The notes below the pieces were generated by a model that made no database searches, was not told where the DNA came from, and worked only from the letters and a program-made list of their open reading frames with translations. From the NCBI GenBank assembly GCA_021324305.1, contig JAJPJI010000021.1, forward strand, positions 62,001-126,000: 64,000 nucleotides of DNA, read 5' to 3'. This DNA comes from Gammaproteobacteria bacterium. Its GTDB lineage: Bacteria > Pseudomonadota > Gammaproteobacteria > DSM-16500. This document shows positions 50,930 to 60,279 of this stretch, one piece after another (position 1 is the stretch's first letter; every line of letters begins with the position of its first letter). The translations under genes were made by a program, and so were the position numbers.

Positions 50930-51013
50930 AGCCCTATACCTGTACCGATGTGATGATGGTTATCTAGTGTAACAGAGTTTCAGTAATAAGCCGATATTCT
51001 GAAATTGCAGGTA

Positions 51014-51442
51014 TCAGGAAAGCATGGACAGGGCGACCAAGACAAGAGTGAAAATGGCAGGTGTACCCTGAATAATCAATATCCTGACACTGGCGGTAAC
51101 GCCGCCAAAAATACCGGCAAGGGCGACACAGCCAAGGAAAAAAATTTTTAAATGCAACGCCTGCACGGGATCCCGGGATAGCAGGCTCCAAAAAAGCCCT
51201 GCGCTTAAAAACACGTTATAAAGACCCTGGTTCGCTGCCAGCACGGCGGATTGACGGGCAAAATCTGGCTGAATCCTGAATGTTTTCAGTCCTAGCGGCT
51301 TTTGCCAGAAAATCATTTCCAGGGCGCATATCCAGACATGAAATATTGCGATTAGCAATATACAAAGCATGATAATAATTTCCAGCATAGTCCAGGCATC
51401 CTTTCGGTTTTTGTTCATGGCCGAGTCACACCAAGGCATCAT
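51014..51442 (-). CDS. DUF1304 family membrane protein
   Basis: FHVWICALEMIFWQKPLGLKTFRIQPDFARQSAVLAANQGLYNVFLSAGLFW. Confidence 0.82.
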   Translation of the reverse strand: MMPWCDSAMNKNRKDAWTMLEIIIMLCILLIAIFHVWICALEMIFWQKPLGLKTFRIQPDFARQSAVLAANQGLYNVFLSAGLFWSLLSRDPVQALHLKIFFLGCVALAGIFGGVTASVRILIIQGTPAIFTLVLVALSMLS

Positions 51443-51532
51443 TATTGCATACAGAGATTCGAAATGTCAGGAAATTCTGTATAGATAATAAACGGGTCAT
51501 TATCATGCCGCGTCTGGTATGTTATCGTGAGT

Positions 51533-52450
51533 TTAAATGGTTCTAGAAATCATCTTTATGAGTTGGCGCAGCCACTGATGCCCTGGATCATTCTGATTGC
51601 GCGCATGCCAGTACAGATTGGCCTGATACCTGGGTAATTTATAGGGCGTGGGTTGCATTTCAAGTTGGAGTGATTGAATAAATGGCCTCGCCAGTCGTTC
51701 GACGGTATTTGTCATCAGTAATGTTCCGGGGAGCGCTTGCAGTGCGATCAGGGTATGCGGAGTCATCAGATTGATTTTGACTTGATGACCAAGTTTTTTC
51801 AGCAATTCCGCGACGCAGCTTTGTTCCGGATGGCTTTCGAGGGCGACAAAGACTTGTGGGTGTTTGAGAAATTCTGTCAAGGTCAGTTTCCCGTTTTTGA
51901 ATGCGGGGTGTTTCTTGTCTGCAACGATAACGCCGCGATCGGTGAATAGTTTGGTGGTGATTAGATTTTTTGGTGCACTCTGAAAGTCGCCTATGGCAAC
52001 GTCAAGTTCGAATTCCTCAAACGGAACCATGTTGTCAATATGATTAATCGAGTGTTGTACGATTTTGATGTTTGGCGCAGTATGGATGATTTGCTGCATC
52101 AGTCTTGGCAGTAATACGAAGGCGATATAATCCGACATGGCAATATGAAAAGTTCTCTCGGCGCGAGAGGCGTCGAATGGGACGTGAGCTATAAATACTG
52201 CTTCAGCATGGCTCAGCGCCTCCTTGACTGGCTGGATCAGTAATCTGGCAAATGAGGTTAATTGCATGCGGCCTTGTTGTCCACGTACCAGCAAATCATC
52301 GTTATAGATTTCGCGTAATTGTCCCAATGTAATGCTCATCGCGGATTGTGTGATGCCGACACGATCAGCTGCTTTAGACACGTTTTGTTCATTTAGCAAG
52401 GCATCCAGTGCCTTGAGCAAATTGAGATTGATGTCGAGTATATTAGCCAT
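51533..52450 (-). CDS. LysR-family transcriptional regulator
   Basis: NLNLLKALDALLNEQNVSKAADRVGITQSAMSITLGQLREIYNDDLLVRG. Confidence 0.9.
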   Translation of the reverse strand: MANILDINLNLLKALDALLNEQNVSKAADRVGITQSAMSITLGQLREIYNDDLLVRGQQGRMQLTSFARLLIQPVKEALSHAEAVFIAHVPFDASRAERTFHIAMSDYIAFVLLPRLMQQIIHTAPNIKIVQHSINHIDNMVPFEEFELDVAIGDFQSAPKNLITTKLFTDRGVIVADKKHPAFKNGKLTLTEFLKHPQVFVALESHPEQSCVAELLKKLGHQVKINLMTPHTLIALQALPGTLLMTNTVERLARPFIQSLQLEMQPTPYKLPRYQANLYWHARNQNDPGHQWLRQLIKMISRTI

Positions 52451-52605
52451 GTTAATACTGGATATAAGTAAAATTAATTTTTTCAATATCGATGACACGA
52501 TACAATATCACATGAACAGTGTAGGTGATAAGCGTAACTTTATTCACGCGGCATGTAATTAGTTGTATGTAGGATGTTTTGCACTTAAAAACAAGGAATG
52601 TTGCA

Positions 52606-54573
52606 ATGAACAGGCATCTTTTTTATACCGGGTTGGGTCTCGTATTTCTTGCATCAATAAACGCATTTGCCAAGCCGTCGGCTGTGCCACTGATTCCGGG
52701 ATTGGTGAGCGACTGGAATGCAATGCATGCGCAAGGAAGTCAGGTGTCTGATTCCACTGGCAGAAATAATGGGCTTTTAAATGGGGTTTCTGCATATTGG
52801 GATGGCAACGGCGAGATATTTTCATTCGTAAATTCCGGCAATAATATAGCGGTTGTTGATGATCCGTCATTAAATTCCACGAGTGCATTCACTGTACTTG
52901 CCTGGGTGCGTGCAAACACATCAAGCATGCCTGGAAATCAGGTATTAATGAGTAAAATTCTGCGCAACCAGTCGATGAGTGCAGCCGATCTTGCTTCATA
53001 TGACGCCACAGACACAATCTGTGCAAGCTGCGGACGGGGATACTTTACCAAACCGATATTTGATGGGAGATATGTCTATAGTATTTCAAATCCGCCAACC
53101 GGTTCTGCTTCAGTCTTTTTCCGATATGACACCTATGGGTCAATGAATGATGGCTCATCATATAATGAATTTGCAACGCTCAAGCTGGCCGTTCCTGGGG
53201 ATATTCACTGGTACTCCGGGTATAACGGCGGTGTATATGATGGACGTTATATCTATCTGGTTCCCAATTCTTATATCTACGAACCCGGAGTCAATCATGG
53301 TTTGGTGCTGCGTTACGATACGCAGGCTCCATTCACTGAAACCGCTTCTTACAATTTTATGGATATCAGGCCGCTGGATGGAATATACGATCTGGTCCGA
53401 TTCAAGGATGGATTATTTGACGGCCGCTATGTCTATTTTACCGGCGGTGGCGTCAGGCAAAATGCTAATTCCAAAGTTGCGCGTTATGATACAACAATGG
53501 ATTTTAAAAATACGGCTGCATGGAGTTATGTTGCAATCAATAACCTGATTCCTTCAGTTGGTGCGACAAGTTATCAAGGCATGCTGCAGGTTGGAACTTA
53601 TATATATTTCACTCCCAGCAATGGCCAATTTGTGCGTTATGACTCAATGCGTGCTTTCAATGATCCATTGGCATGGGTCATGTATGACGCAAGCAATACG
53701 GGCGGTACCGGTACAAGTATGAATTACATGGGCGGGACATTTGACGGACGCTATATTTATTTCAGCCCGTACACCGGTTTTTCTGAAAGTATCCTGCGCT
53801 ATGACACTTCACTGGCATTTGATTCGCCAGCTGCGTGGTCATCATTTAGTGTGAAAGAATCAACCTCTGGCACAACCTGGCGGCAGAAGTCATATAACAG
53901 TGCTGGGTTTGATGGCCGTTATGTGTATTTCTTTCCGTATATGTACAAGGAAACAATCCTCCCAAGGACCGCAACCTATTACGGCGGACGGTTGTTGCGG
54001 TATGATACGACGCTGTCATTTAACTCTTCTGACGCCTGGACGCAGCAAATTGACATGGGCAATAAGGTTAGTACCTTTAGCGGGGGGGTGTTCGATCAGC
54101 GTTATTTCTATCTTATGTCTCAGAATTTGGATGCGCACGCCAGAATATTCCGTCTGGATACGGCCAACGCCAACAATTATGCGTTTTCGTTGAACAATAT
54201 GAATTTCATCAATAACGGCACCGCGGGCGGGTTGTTTGGACCAGGTTTTAGCATGACTACCACAGCTGGTTACTATTCGCTGTTTTCAAAGAATATACCC
54301 GGTCCAGGTTGGCACTTATTGGCAGGGTCTTATGATGGATCGCGGATGTCAATTTATCTTGATGGCAAGCTGGTTGCCAGCCGTGATGCTGCTGGTACGC
54401 CAATCTCAAGTCCGGCAAGTCTCTTAATCGGGTCATCTGTCGGTGGCAGTTTCTTTTACACTGGTGATCTTAACAAGGCTGAATTTTATAATCGTGCCTT
54501 GAGCCAGGATGACATTCTGGCAGTCTATAAATTAAGCCCGTATGGGGGTTGCGGGGATAGAGTAAAAAAATAA
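52606..54573 (+). CDS. Secreted protein: LamG-like domain interrupted by a seven-repeat (propeller-like) region
   Basis: Signal peptide; FTVLAWVRANTSS..NQVLMSK and WHLLAGSYDGSRMSIYLDGKLVAS..LLIGSS LamG halves; seven FDGRYVY-type repeats between. Confidence 0.8.
   Translation: MNRHLFYTGLGLVFLASINAFAKPSAVPLIPGLVSDWNAMHAQGSQVSDSTGRNNGLLNGVSAYWDGNGEIFSFVNSGNNIAVVDDPSLNSTSAFTVLAWVRANTSSMPGNQVLMSKILRNQSMSAADLASYDATDTICASCGRGYFTKPIFDGRYVYSISNPPTGSASVFFRYDTYGSMNDGSSYNEFATLKLAVPGDIHWYSGYNGGVYDGRYIYLVPNSYIYEPGVNHGLVLRYDTQAPFTETASYNFMDIRPLDGIYDLVRFKDGLFDGRYVYFTGGGVRQNANSKVARYDTTMDFKNTAAWSYVAINNLIPSVGATSYQGMLQVGTYIYFTPSNGQFVRYDSMRAFNDPLAWVMYDASNTGGTGTSMNYMGGTFDGRYIYFSPYTGFSESILRYDTSLAFDSPAAWSSFSVKESTSGTTWRQKSYNSAGFDGRYVYFFPYMYKETILPRTATYYGGRLLRYDTTLSFNSSDAWTQQIDMGNKVSTFSGGVFDQRYFYLMSQNLDAHARIFRLDTANANNYAFSLNNMNFINNGTAGGLFGPGFSMTTTAGYYSLFSKNIPGPGWHLLAGSYDGSRMSIYLDGKLVASRDAAGTPISSPASLLIGSSVGGSFFYTGDLNKAEFYNRALSQDDILAVYKLSPYGGCGDRVKK
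53059..54111 (+). repeat. Seven in-frame FDGRYVYF..LRYDT..F repeats
   Basis: Repeat cores near 53059, 53236, 53416, 53590, 53740, 53908, 54091; spacing 50-61 codons. Confidence 0.85.
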
Positions 54574-54682
54574 CCAGTGATCAATGGCTTGGTACCCTTT
54601 GCTGGGATAATGCTTTGTGAGATGGAGCGCATGGTTGTGTTATAATATAGCTATGTAATTTATACTGTATTATGGTCAGCTA

Positions 54683-55369
54683 ATGTTTATTTTCAAACTG
54701 TTTCAAAAACAAAAAGAATTGCCAGATATTCTGAAGGAAGCGTCTGATTACGCGCATGAGGTGATAACATGTTCTGCCAGTCTGGAATCGACGCCGCCGG
54801 AAGACATCGCTTTTAATGATATGTCCGTTTCCAATATGCGCAGTGATATTTGCATGTATGCAAAAGTACTTAACCCGGATTTATATAGTGATTCGATTCC
54901 GGATGAGCTTTCCTATACCGACCCTGAAATACTGGAAATATCCAAGAGGAATATTCTTGGTAACAGAGCCGGCAATTGCGGGGAATATCTTGTCCTGGCG
55001 CTTACCTATATGCTTGAGAAATACAAAGACCAATTGATGCATGTTACATTTCGTGTGATGTGCGCTGGAACTCAAGGACATTTAAATCATGTCTATTTAC
55101 ACATAGAAGACCGCAAGAATAACAAGACATATTTTTTTGATCCCACCTGTCAACAAATAGCGCCAAGAGACAAGCAGACTGGAAATGTGTATATCAGGGG
55201 AAAGAAAGGTAAACCTAACCGTTATCATCCCATTACTACCAGTGATACGGATTACATTGAGCAAGCCATTGCTACGATTCATCCTGGCAAGATTCAGTAT
55301 CCATTATCCAATGCGGAGACTATAAAGATAGACAGCCTGTTAGAGCGTCAGCGTCACGATAATAAATAA
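54683..55369 (+). CDS. Transglutaminase/papain-fold-like Cys protein, candidate effector
   Basis: GNRAGNCGEYLVLALTYM (C99), GHLNHVYLHIED (H136), TYFFDPTCQ (D153). Confidence 0.65.
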   Translation: MFIFKLFQKQKELPDILKEASDYAHEVITCSASLESTPPEDIAFNDMSVSNMRSDICMYAKVLNPDLYSDSIPDELSYTDPEILEISKRNILGNRAGNCGEYLVLALTYMLEKYKDQLMHVTFRVMCAGTQGHLNHVYLHIEDRKNNKTYFFDPTCQQIAPRDKQTGNVYIRGKKGKPNRYHPITTSDTDYIEQAIATIHPGKIQYPLSNAETIKIDSLLERQRHDNK

Positions 55370-55412
55370 TCCTGTTTAATGCAAAATCTAAATTAAAAAT
55401 TAAAAATGAAAA

Positions 55413-55436
55413 GCCCTGATTAATATTGATCAGGGC
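55413..55436 (-). terminator. Rho-independent terminator for the small His/Cys-rich gene
   Basis: GCCCTGAT-loop-ATCAGGGC followed on minus strand by TTTTCATTTTTAATTTTT. Confidence 0.65.
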
Positions 55437-55469
55437 ATAATATTGGGTAGTTTTTCTTGCTGGTATTTC

Positions 55470-55811
55470 TTATCGATAATAGAAGCAAACATTGCTTGGT
55501 GGATACCATTGGGTGCTAATCCAATGTCCAGGTCTTACCTGGCATTCAACTTTTACAAAATGATAGTGACAATGATGCTTATGCCAATAACAACCATATT
55601 TGGTTACTGGGTAGTAAGTCCAATCGACGCTTCTGTAGATCGTATTGTTTGCGCCTCCTGGCACGGTATAAAAGCTTCCATCCTCATTACTGAATATCAA
55701 CGCTGGACCTCTGCAATGCCCGCAGCAGTAATGATGCGCTTGTGCTGCAATTGGCAGGGCAGTGATGCCCAAGGTAAAGAAAAGTGCTAGAAATCTCGTT
55801 CTGATTTTCAT
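55470..55811 (-). CDS. Small secreted His/Cys/Tyr-rich protein, possible metal binder
   Basis: Signal peptide then AHHYCCGHCRGPALIF .. YGCYWHKHHCHYHFVKVEC. Confidence 0.65.
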   Translation of the reverse strand: MKIRTRFLALFFTLGITALPIAAQAHHYCCGHCRGPALIFSNEDGSFYTVPGGANNTIYRSVDWTYYPVTKYGCYWHKHHCHYHFVKVECQVRPGHWISTQWYPPSNVCFYYR

Positions 55812-56089
55812 AACGCTCCCCTTTTTGTTTGGTTGTGGATACACATTTTTTGTAGTTACAATAACATTTTACTCTCTCTAATGGATTTTGTTGCGTTTAT
55901 GCAGGTAAGTATCAGAATATATTGGTTTATTTTGTGTGGAATGCAGATGATGCGCTGCTTTCTCGGTATAATTGAAATATTTTTAACAGGTTACGCCGAG
56001 TTCAATCAATTATTGTGACAGATGGCTTTGCAAGTCATTGATTCATCATGTATTCTGAAATCCCTGACCATAGCTGAAAAGACTATATC

Positions 56090-56389
56090 ATGAAAAAAAT
56101 TTTCACATCCCAGGATATAACGTTAGTCAACTTTTATAAATCCATATTGGAAGACAATGGAATTCATGCTGTTGTCAAAAATTATTATCTTACCAGCGGT
56201 GCCGGCGATATTCCGGCTAATGAATGCATTCCTGAATTATGGATAATCAATGACGAAAAGCTTGATGAAGCAAGGGAGTTATTGTCAGCTGGACAGGCTG
56301 CTCCATGGCAATGCGAGTGCGGTGAAAGAATTGGCGGGCAATTTGTTCAATGCTGGAAATGCGCAAGATTGAGAGATAATACTAAATAG
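56090..56389 (+). CDS. DUF2007-type signal-transducing protein with C-terminal zinc-ribbon-like motif
   Basis: MKKIFTSQDITLVNFYKSILEDNGIHAVVKN.. ELWIINDEKLDEARELL; CECGERIGGQFVQCWKC. Confidence 0.75.
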   Translation: MKKIFTSQDITLVNFYKSILEDNGIHAVVKNYYLTSGAGDIPANECIPELWIINDEKLDEARELLSAGQAAPWQCECGERIGGQFVQCWKCARLRDNTK

Positions 56390-56411
56390 ATCAGTATTCA
56401 GGATTGTCAGG

Positions 56412-56924
56412 TCAGGAATAATTAATCATGATCGGGATTGTAAAAAACAATATAAAAAAAATAAAAAAGGTAAAAAATATTTTCCAGAAACAAAAAGGCT
56501 TTGCTTTGGCAAGATCTTCTTTCAAGGGTGGTGTGAATAACGCTAACAGGATAACGCCTGAAATGATAAAGCCAAATGTTATAAATATCATATCGAGCCA
56601 GCTGAATGCTTGTACTGACAAAAAAATATTATCAAACACTGAAAATAATAGATAAATAATATACGTCCACTTCCCGGACAAATAACCAAACCAGAGTGTG
56701 GATGAAGAATATAATAATAGTGCAGACTCAACCACCAGGACTGAATAAAATATATAATTCAGATTAATTGCACGGTCTATCAGTATTTTTTCGAGATGTA
56801 AAATGGGTGAATAGAGAGTGCTGTCGTATATCTGTATCGAAAGTACCTCTCCAAGATAGAGCATCCAGAAAATAACGATTAGCATTCGTAAGCGGTATAA
56901 ATTGATCATGACCACGTTTATCAT
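56412..56924 (-). CDS. Hypothetical membrane protein
   Basis: Multiple hydrophobic segments, complete ORF. Confidence 0.5.
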   Translation of the reverse strand: MINVVMINLYRLRMLIVIFWMLYLGEVLSIQIYDSTLYSPILHLEKILIDRAINLNYIFYSVLVVESALLLYSSSTLWFGYLSGKWTYIIYLLFSVFDNIFLSVQAFSWLDMIFITFGFIISGVILLALFTPPLKEDLAKAKPFCFWKIFFTFFIFFILFFTIPIMINYS

Positions 56925-57164
56925 CGCGATTCTGTATCTACTTATTATATAATTTTGAGAGATATAAAATATTATAACTATTTAACAAAGGCTTATAATT
57001 CCTGGCTACTGTATGCACATATACAGTATATACAGTATTAGATACTGCTAAAGATCATATCAAATTTACACTCAGCTTGTATCTTCAAAAGAATATATGA
57101 ATTCCTTGTTTTTCACGAGAGCATTATTTAGAGCCATGCTGATTCTGCTTTGATGCTTGTAGTG

Positions 57165-57203
57165 AAAAAACATCAGGCCTGAGCCCATATCTCAGGCCTG
57201 ATG
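57165..57203 (-). terminator. Rho-independent terminator of the bactofilin gene
   Basis: 13-bp perfect stem CATCAGGCCTGAG/CTCAGGCCTGATG then TTTTTT on minus strand. Confidence 0.9.
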
Positions 57204-57217
57204 TGGACATGATTAGA

Positions 57218-58330
57218 TTATGATCGTGGAACGTACTTTGGCCATGATGTATCGACAAGATGCGCAGATTCATTATGGCTTGATGAAGCAGCATGATCAG
57301 ATATTTCAGAGGTATGTGGAAGCTGCGCTTTCTTGTCTTGGATGGCGTTTGCAGCTGAGGTGCGTGCTGCGTTGGCATAGGCGTTTTCCACATCCTGTGG
57401 TTCCATATCAATGGTGCCCATCAAGATCGCGCCGCTTTCAATACTGACAGCTGGCGCGTGTACATTTCCAGATACATGTCCTGGTTTTTTGATGATGGCT
57501 TTTTCACTGGCGTGAATATCGCCACTGATTTCACCCTGAGTAATAATTGATTTGGTATAAATATTTGATCTGATCAGAGCGTTATGTCCGACCAGCAGGT
57601 TGCAGTTTTTAAAATGAATGGTGCCATCAATTTGTCCAAGGATGACCATGTTTTTTTCTGACATGATTTCACCTTTGATCATGACAGTTTCGCCAATGAT
57701 GGAGATAGGAGCGTCAGTATCCTGGATAATATTGGAATGGGCAGCCAAATGTAAGATTTCTTCAATTGAAGTTTTGCAGGCAGATGTTTCAATACTGGTG
57801 ATAGTAGCTTCTGAGTGATGTTTTCCGCGCATTCTTTTGAATAATGAGCTAAAAGACCCTGATTTGGCGTGTTCATCGTCATGAAAATCAGGAATAAGAG
57901 GATGATGGGAAATGTCCTGTTTTTCCATATCAATATTTCCCTTGATCAGTGCGCCATCCTCGATATTCACGTCGGAAGCGAAAATATTCCCGTATACACG
58001 ACCGGTTTTAGTGATGACGGCCTGCTCGCTGGCATAGATATCGCCTTTTAGTTCACCGCTTATTGTGACAACTTTAGCGAAAACATTCGCTTCAATATGC
58101 CCAGTTGGGCCAATTTCCAGCCTGTTATTCTTGATGGCGATGGATCCCTCAACGCGTCCATTGATCAACATATCTTCTCTTGATGCAATATTTCCTTTTA
58201 TATGTCCAGATTCATCTATTATTGTGCTGACTGGCTCAAGGTTTGTTTGAGTGGCGGCAGCAAGCATACGATCGCGAACACTGCTGGTACTGATAATATC
58301 TGTCTCATCATTTGTGGATATAGATGACAT
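57218..58330 (-). CDS. Tandem-domain bactofilin (polymer-forming cytoskeletal protein)
   Basis: Two copies of the pattern INGRVEGSI../GELKGDIYASEQAVITKTGRVYGNIFASDVNIEDGALIKGNIDM and GQIDGTI../GEISGDIHASEKAIIKKPGHVSGNVHAPAVSIESGAILMGTIDM. Confidence 0.88.
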   Translation of the reverse strand: MSSISTNDETDIISTSSVRDRMLAAATQTNLEPVSTIIDESGHIKGNIASREDMLINGRVEGSIAIKNNRLEIGPTGHIEANVFAKVVTISGELKGDIYASEQAVITKTGRVYGNIFASDVNIEDGALIKGNIDMEKQDISHHPLIPDFHDDEHAKSGSFSSLFKRMRGKHHSEATITSIETSACKTSIEEILHLAAHSNIIQDTDAPISIIGETVMIKGEIMSEKNMVILGQIDGTIHFKNCNLLVGHNALIRSNIYTKSIITQGEISGDIHASEKAIIKKPGHVSGNVHAPAVSIESGAILMGTIDMEPQDVENAYANAARTSAANAIQDKKAQLPHTSEISDHAASSSHNESAHLVDTSWPKYVPRS

Positions 58331-58553
58331 TCGACTTTCCTCCATGTGTGTATAAAAATAAGACATAGTTGTGTCTTATTGGTAAATAATCCGTATATCT
58401 TGGTCAGTCACATGCGCTACTCAGGCATGGTTTGAAAAATAATCAGAGCACAACATAGATTAGCATAGGGCAATGTATAACTGCTGGTCAAGGCTGGACA
58501 AATCAATATTTATTACAGCTCAAAGTCTGTTTTCAATTCTAAAAATGAAGCTC

Positions 58554-59804
58554 TTATCTTGCATCGGATGGTAGTGTTGTACGAGTTAACAAAAGTGTAA
58601 ATTCCGAGGCAGGAAGTGGTTTGCTATATAAATATCCCTGAACGAGATCGCAATTCATTGTCCTTAACATGTGAAGCTGATTTCTGTTTTCCACGCCTTC
58701 TGCGACAATAATCAATCCAAGGCTTTTGCCAAGAGAAATAATGGCTTCCACTATCGCGAGGCTTGTGATATTGCCCATCATTTCAGAAATAAATGACTTG
58801 TCAATTTTTAATATATTAAATGGAAATTGTTTTAGATAATTCAAGGATGAGTAGCCTGCACCAAAATCATCAAGTGCCAATTGTACACCAAGACTCCTCA
58901 ATGATTTTAATAATTGGATATTTGCTTCAACATCCTTCATCACGAGACTTTCGGTAATTTCAAACTTGATATGATGTGGTGAAATATTGTTGTTTTTAAT
59001 GGCGGTGTGAATTGAGTCAAACAAACCGGGAAAATTGATCTGACGAGCGGAGAGATTGACAGATAACTCAAGATGTCGATAACCCATGTCATGCCATATG
59101 TTTAATTGTGTACAGGCAGTATTCAGCACCCAGTTTCCCAGGGGTACAATCAGTCCGGTATTTTCGCAAAGAAATAAAAATGCGTCTGGCGTTAACAGGC
59201 CGTAATCAGGGTGTTCCCATCTTAATAAAGCCTCCAGTCCAATGATCTGTCCGTCTGTTGGGTTTACGATTGGCTGATAATGGAGGCAGAACTGTTTCTT
59301 ATCCAGCGCTTCCTCAAGCTGGGATGCAAAGATAGCACGATTTTTTTGTATTTCCAGTAATGCAACCGGTAGTCTGCTGGCAAGGGAAGAGCGGTTATGC
59401 AATTCAGTAACCTGGTTGTAATACAGGAGTTCTTCAAGCTGCTCTTCCGTTCCTTTAATTATTTTTGAACGACGAATAATGGAAAATATCAAGAGCCATG
59501 CTGCGATCAGTGAAAGTGTCGATATTGATATGGCGATAATGATATATTGCCTGGCCTTGAGCTTGCTGATTAAATGAGTTTCTGCTTCAGCGCGCAGTGA
59601 ACGATAGCTGTTGTCAGTCGCTGCTTTTTCGAGCTGATATTCCAGACTGTTGAAATCCGATTTGATAATATGCTGCATTTCCATCGCGGCATTGATTTCG
59701 TAAAATCCAATCCATGAAAGAATTAACAGGACGAAAATGAAAGGAATACTGATTAAAATAATAGAGCGCCGAGGTGATTCAATGGCCTTGGATAAATATG
59801 TCAT
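58554..59804 (-). CDS. Membrane EAL-domain c-di-GMP phosphodiesterase with residual GGDEF linker
   Basis: Two TM segments; LEALLRWEHP, FEITESLVM, LDDFGAGYSSLNYL, KIDKSFI, AEGVEN. Confidence 0.9.
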   Translation of the reverse strand: MTYLSKAIESPRRSIILISIPFIFVLLILSWIGFYEINAAMEMQHIIKSDFNSLEYQLEKAATDNSYRSLRAEAETHLISKLKARQYIIIAISISTLSLIAAWLLIFSIIRRSKIIKGTEEQLEELLYYNQVTELHNRSSLASRLPVALLEIQKNRAIFASQLEEALDKKQFCLHYQPIVNPTDGQIIGLEALLRWEHPDYGLLTPDAFLFLCENTGLIVPLGNWVLNTACTQLNIWHDMGYRHLELSVNLSARQINFPGLFDSIHTAIKNNNISPHHIKFEITESLVMKDVEANIQLLKSLRSLGVQLALDDFGAGYSSLNYLKQFPFNILKIDKSFISEMMGNITSLAIVEAIISLGKSLGLIIVAEGVENRNQLHMLRTMNCDLVQGYLYSKPLPASEFTLLLTRTTLPSDAR

Positions 59805-60010
59805 GTCAGCTCATCCAGAATAAATGCAGTTTTAATTATCAATAGCATCGTCAATAGAGAGTATATCTTTTAATATTTATTTTCAATGACTTGTATTTGG
59901 AATGTATTGGCGGGGTTGCATGCGTGACATAATTGGCGGTACACGTTTCAATAGTGGTCAAGGTAAACAAGGAACAGCTGCATAACATTGCAACTGTCCA
60001 CTGTGTATTA

Positions 60011-60136
60011 TTAATGAGGTACAACCTTCGTTACAGGTTTGTGGATTCGGGATAGGAAACCTTTTCTTTTTTTCACTTTCAACTTATACCACTGATAACC
60101 TCTATGATGTCTATTGGGTCTTCTAAGTTCCAGCAT
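60011..60136 (-). CDS. Small basic protein (41 aa), not in the supplied ORF track
   Basis: GAGGAGG-CATAT-ATG; MLELRRPNRHHRGYQWYKLKVKKRKGFLSRIHKPVTKVVPH. Confidence 0.6.
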   Translation of the reverse strand: MLELRRPNRHHRGYQWYKLKVKKRKGFLSRIHKPVTKVVPH

Positions 60137-60279
60137 ATATGCCTCCTCATAACAGCCATGATATGTTTATCAAGGTGAATATAATATCCGAACCGAAAGT
60201 ATTATGATGAATAAAAGCATTTATTCGGTCCTGATGCAAACCGTGCCAATGCGGCACGGCCGAAATTAACAGCGATATC

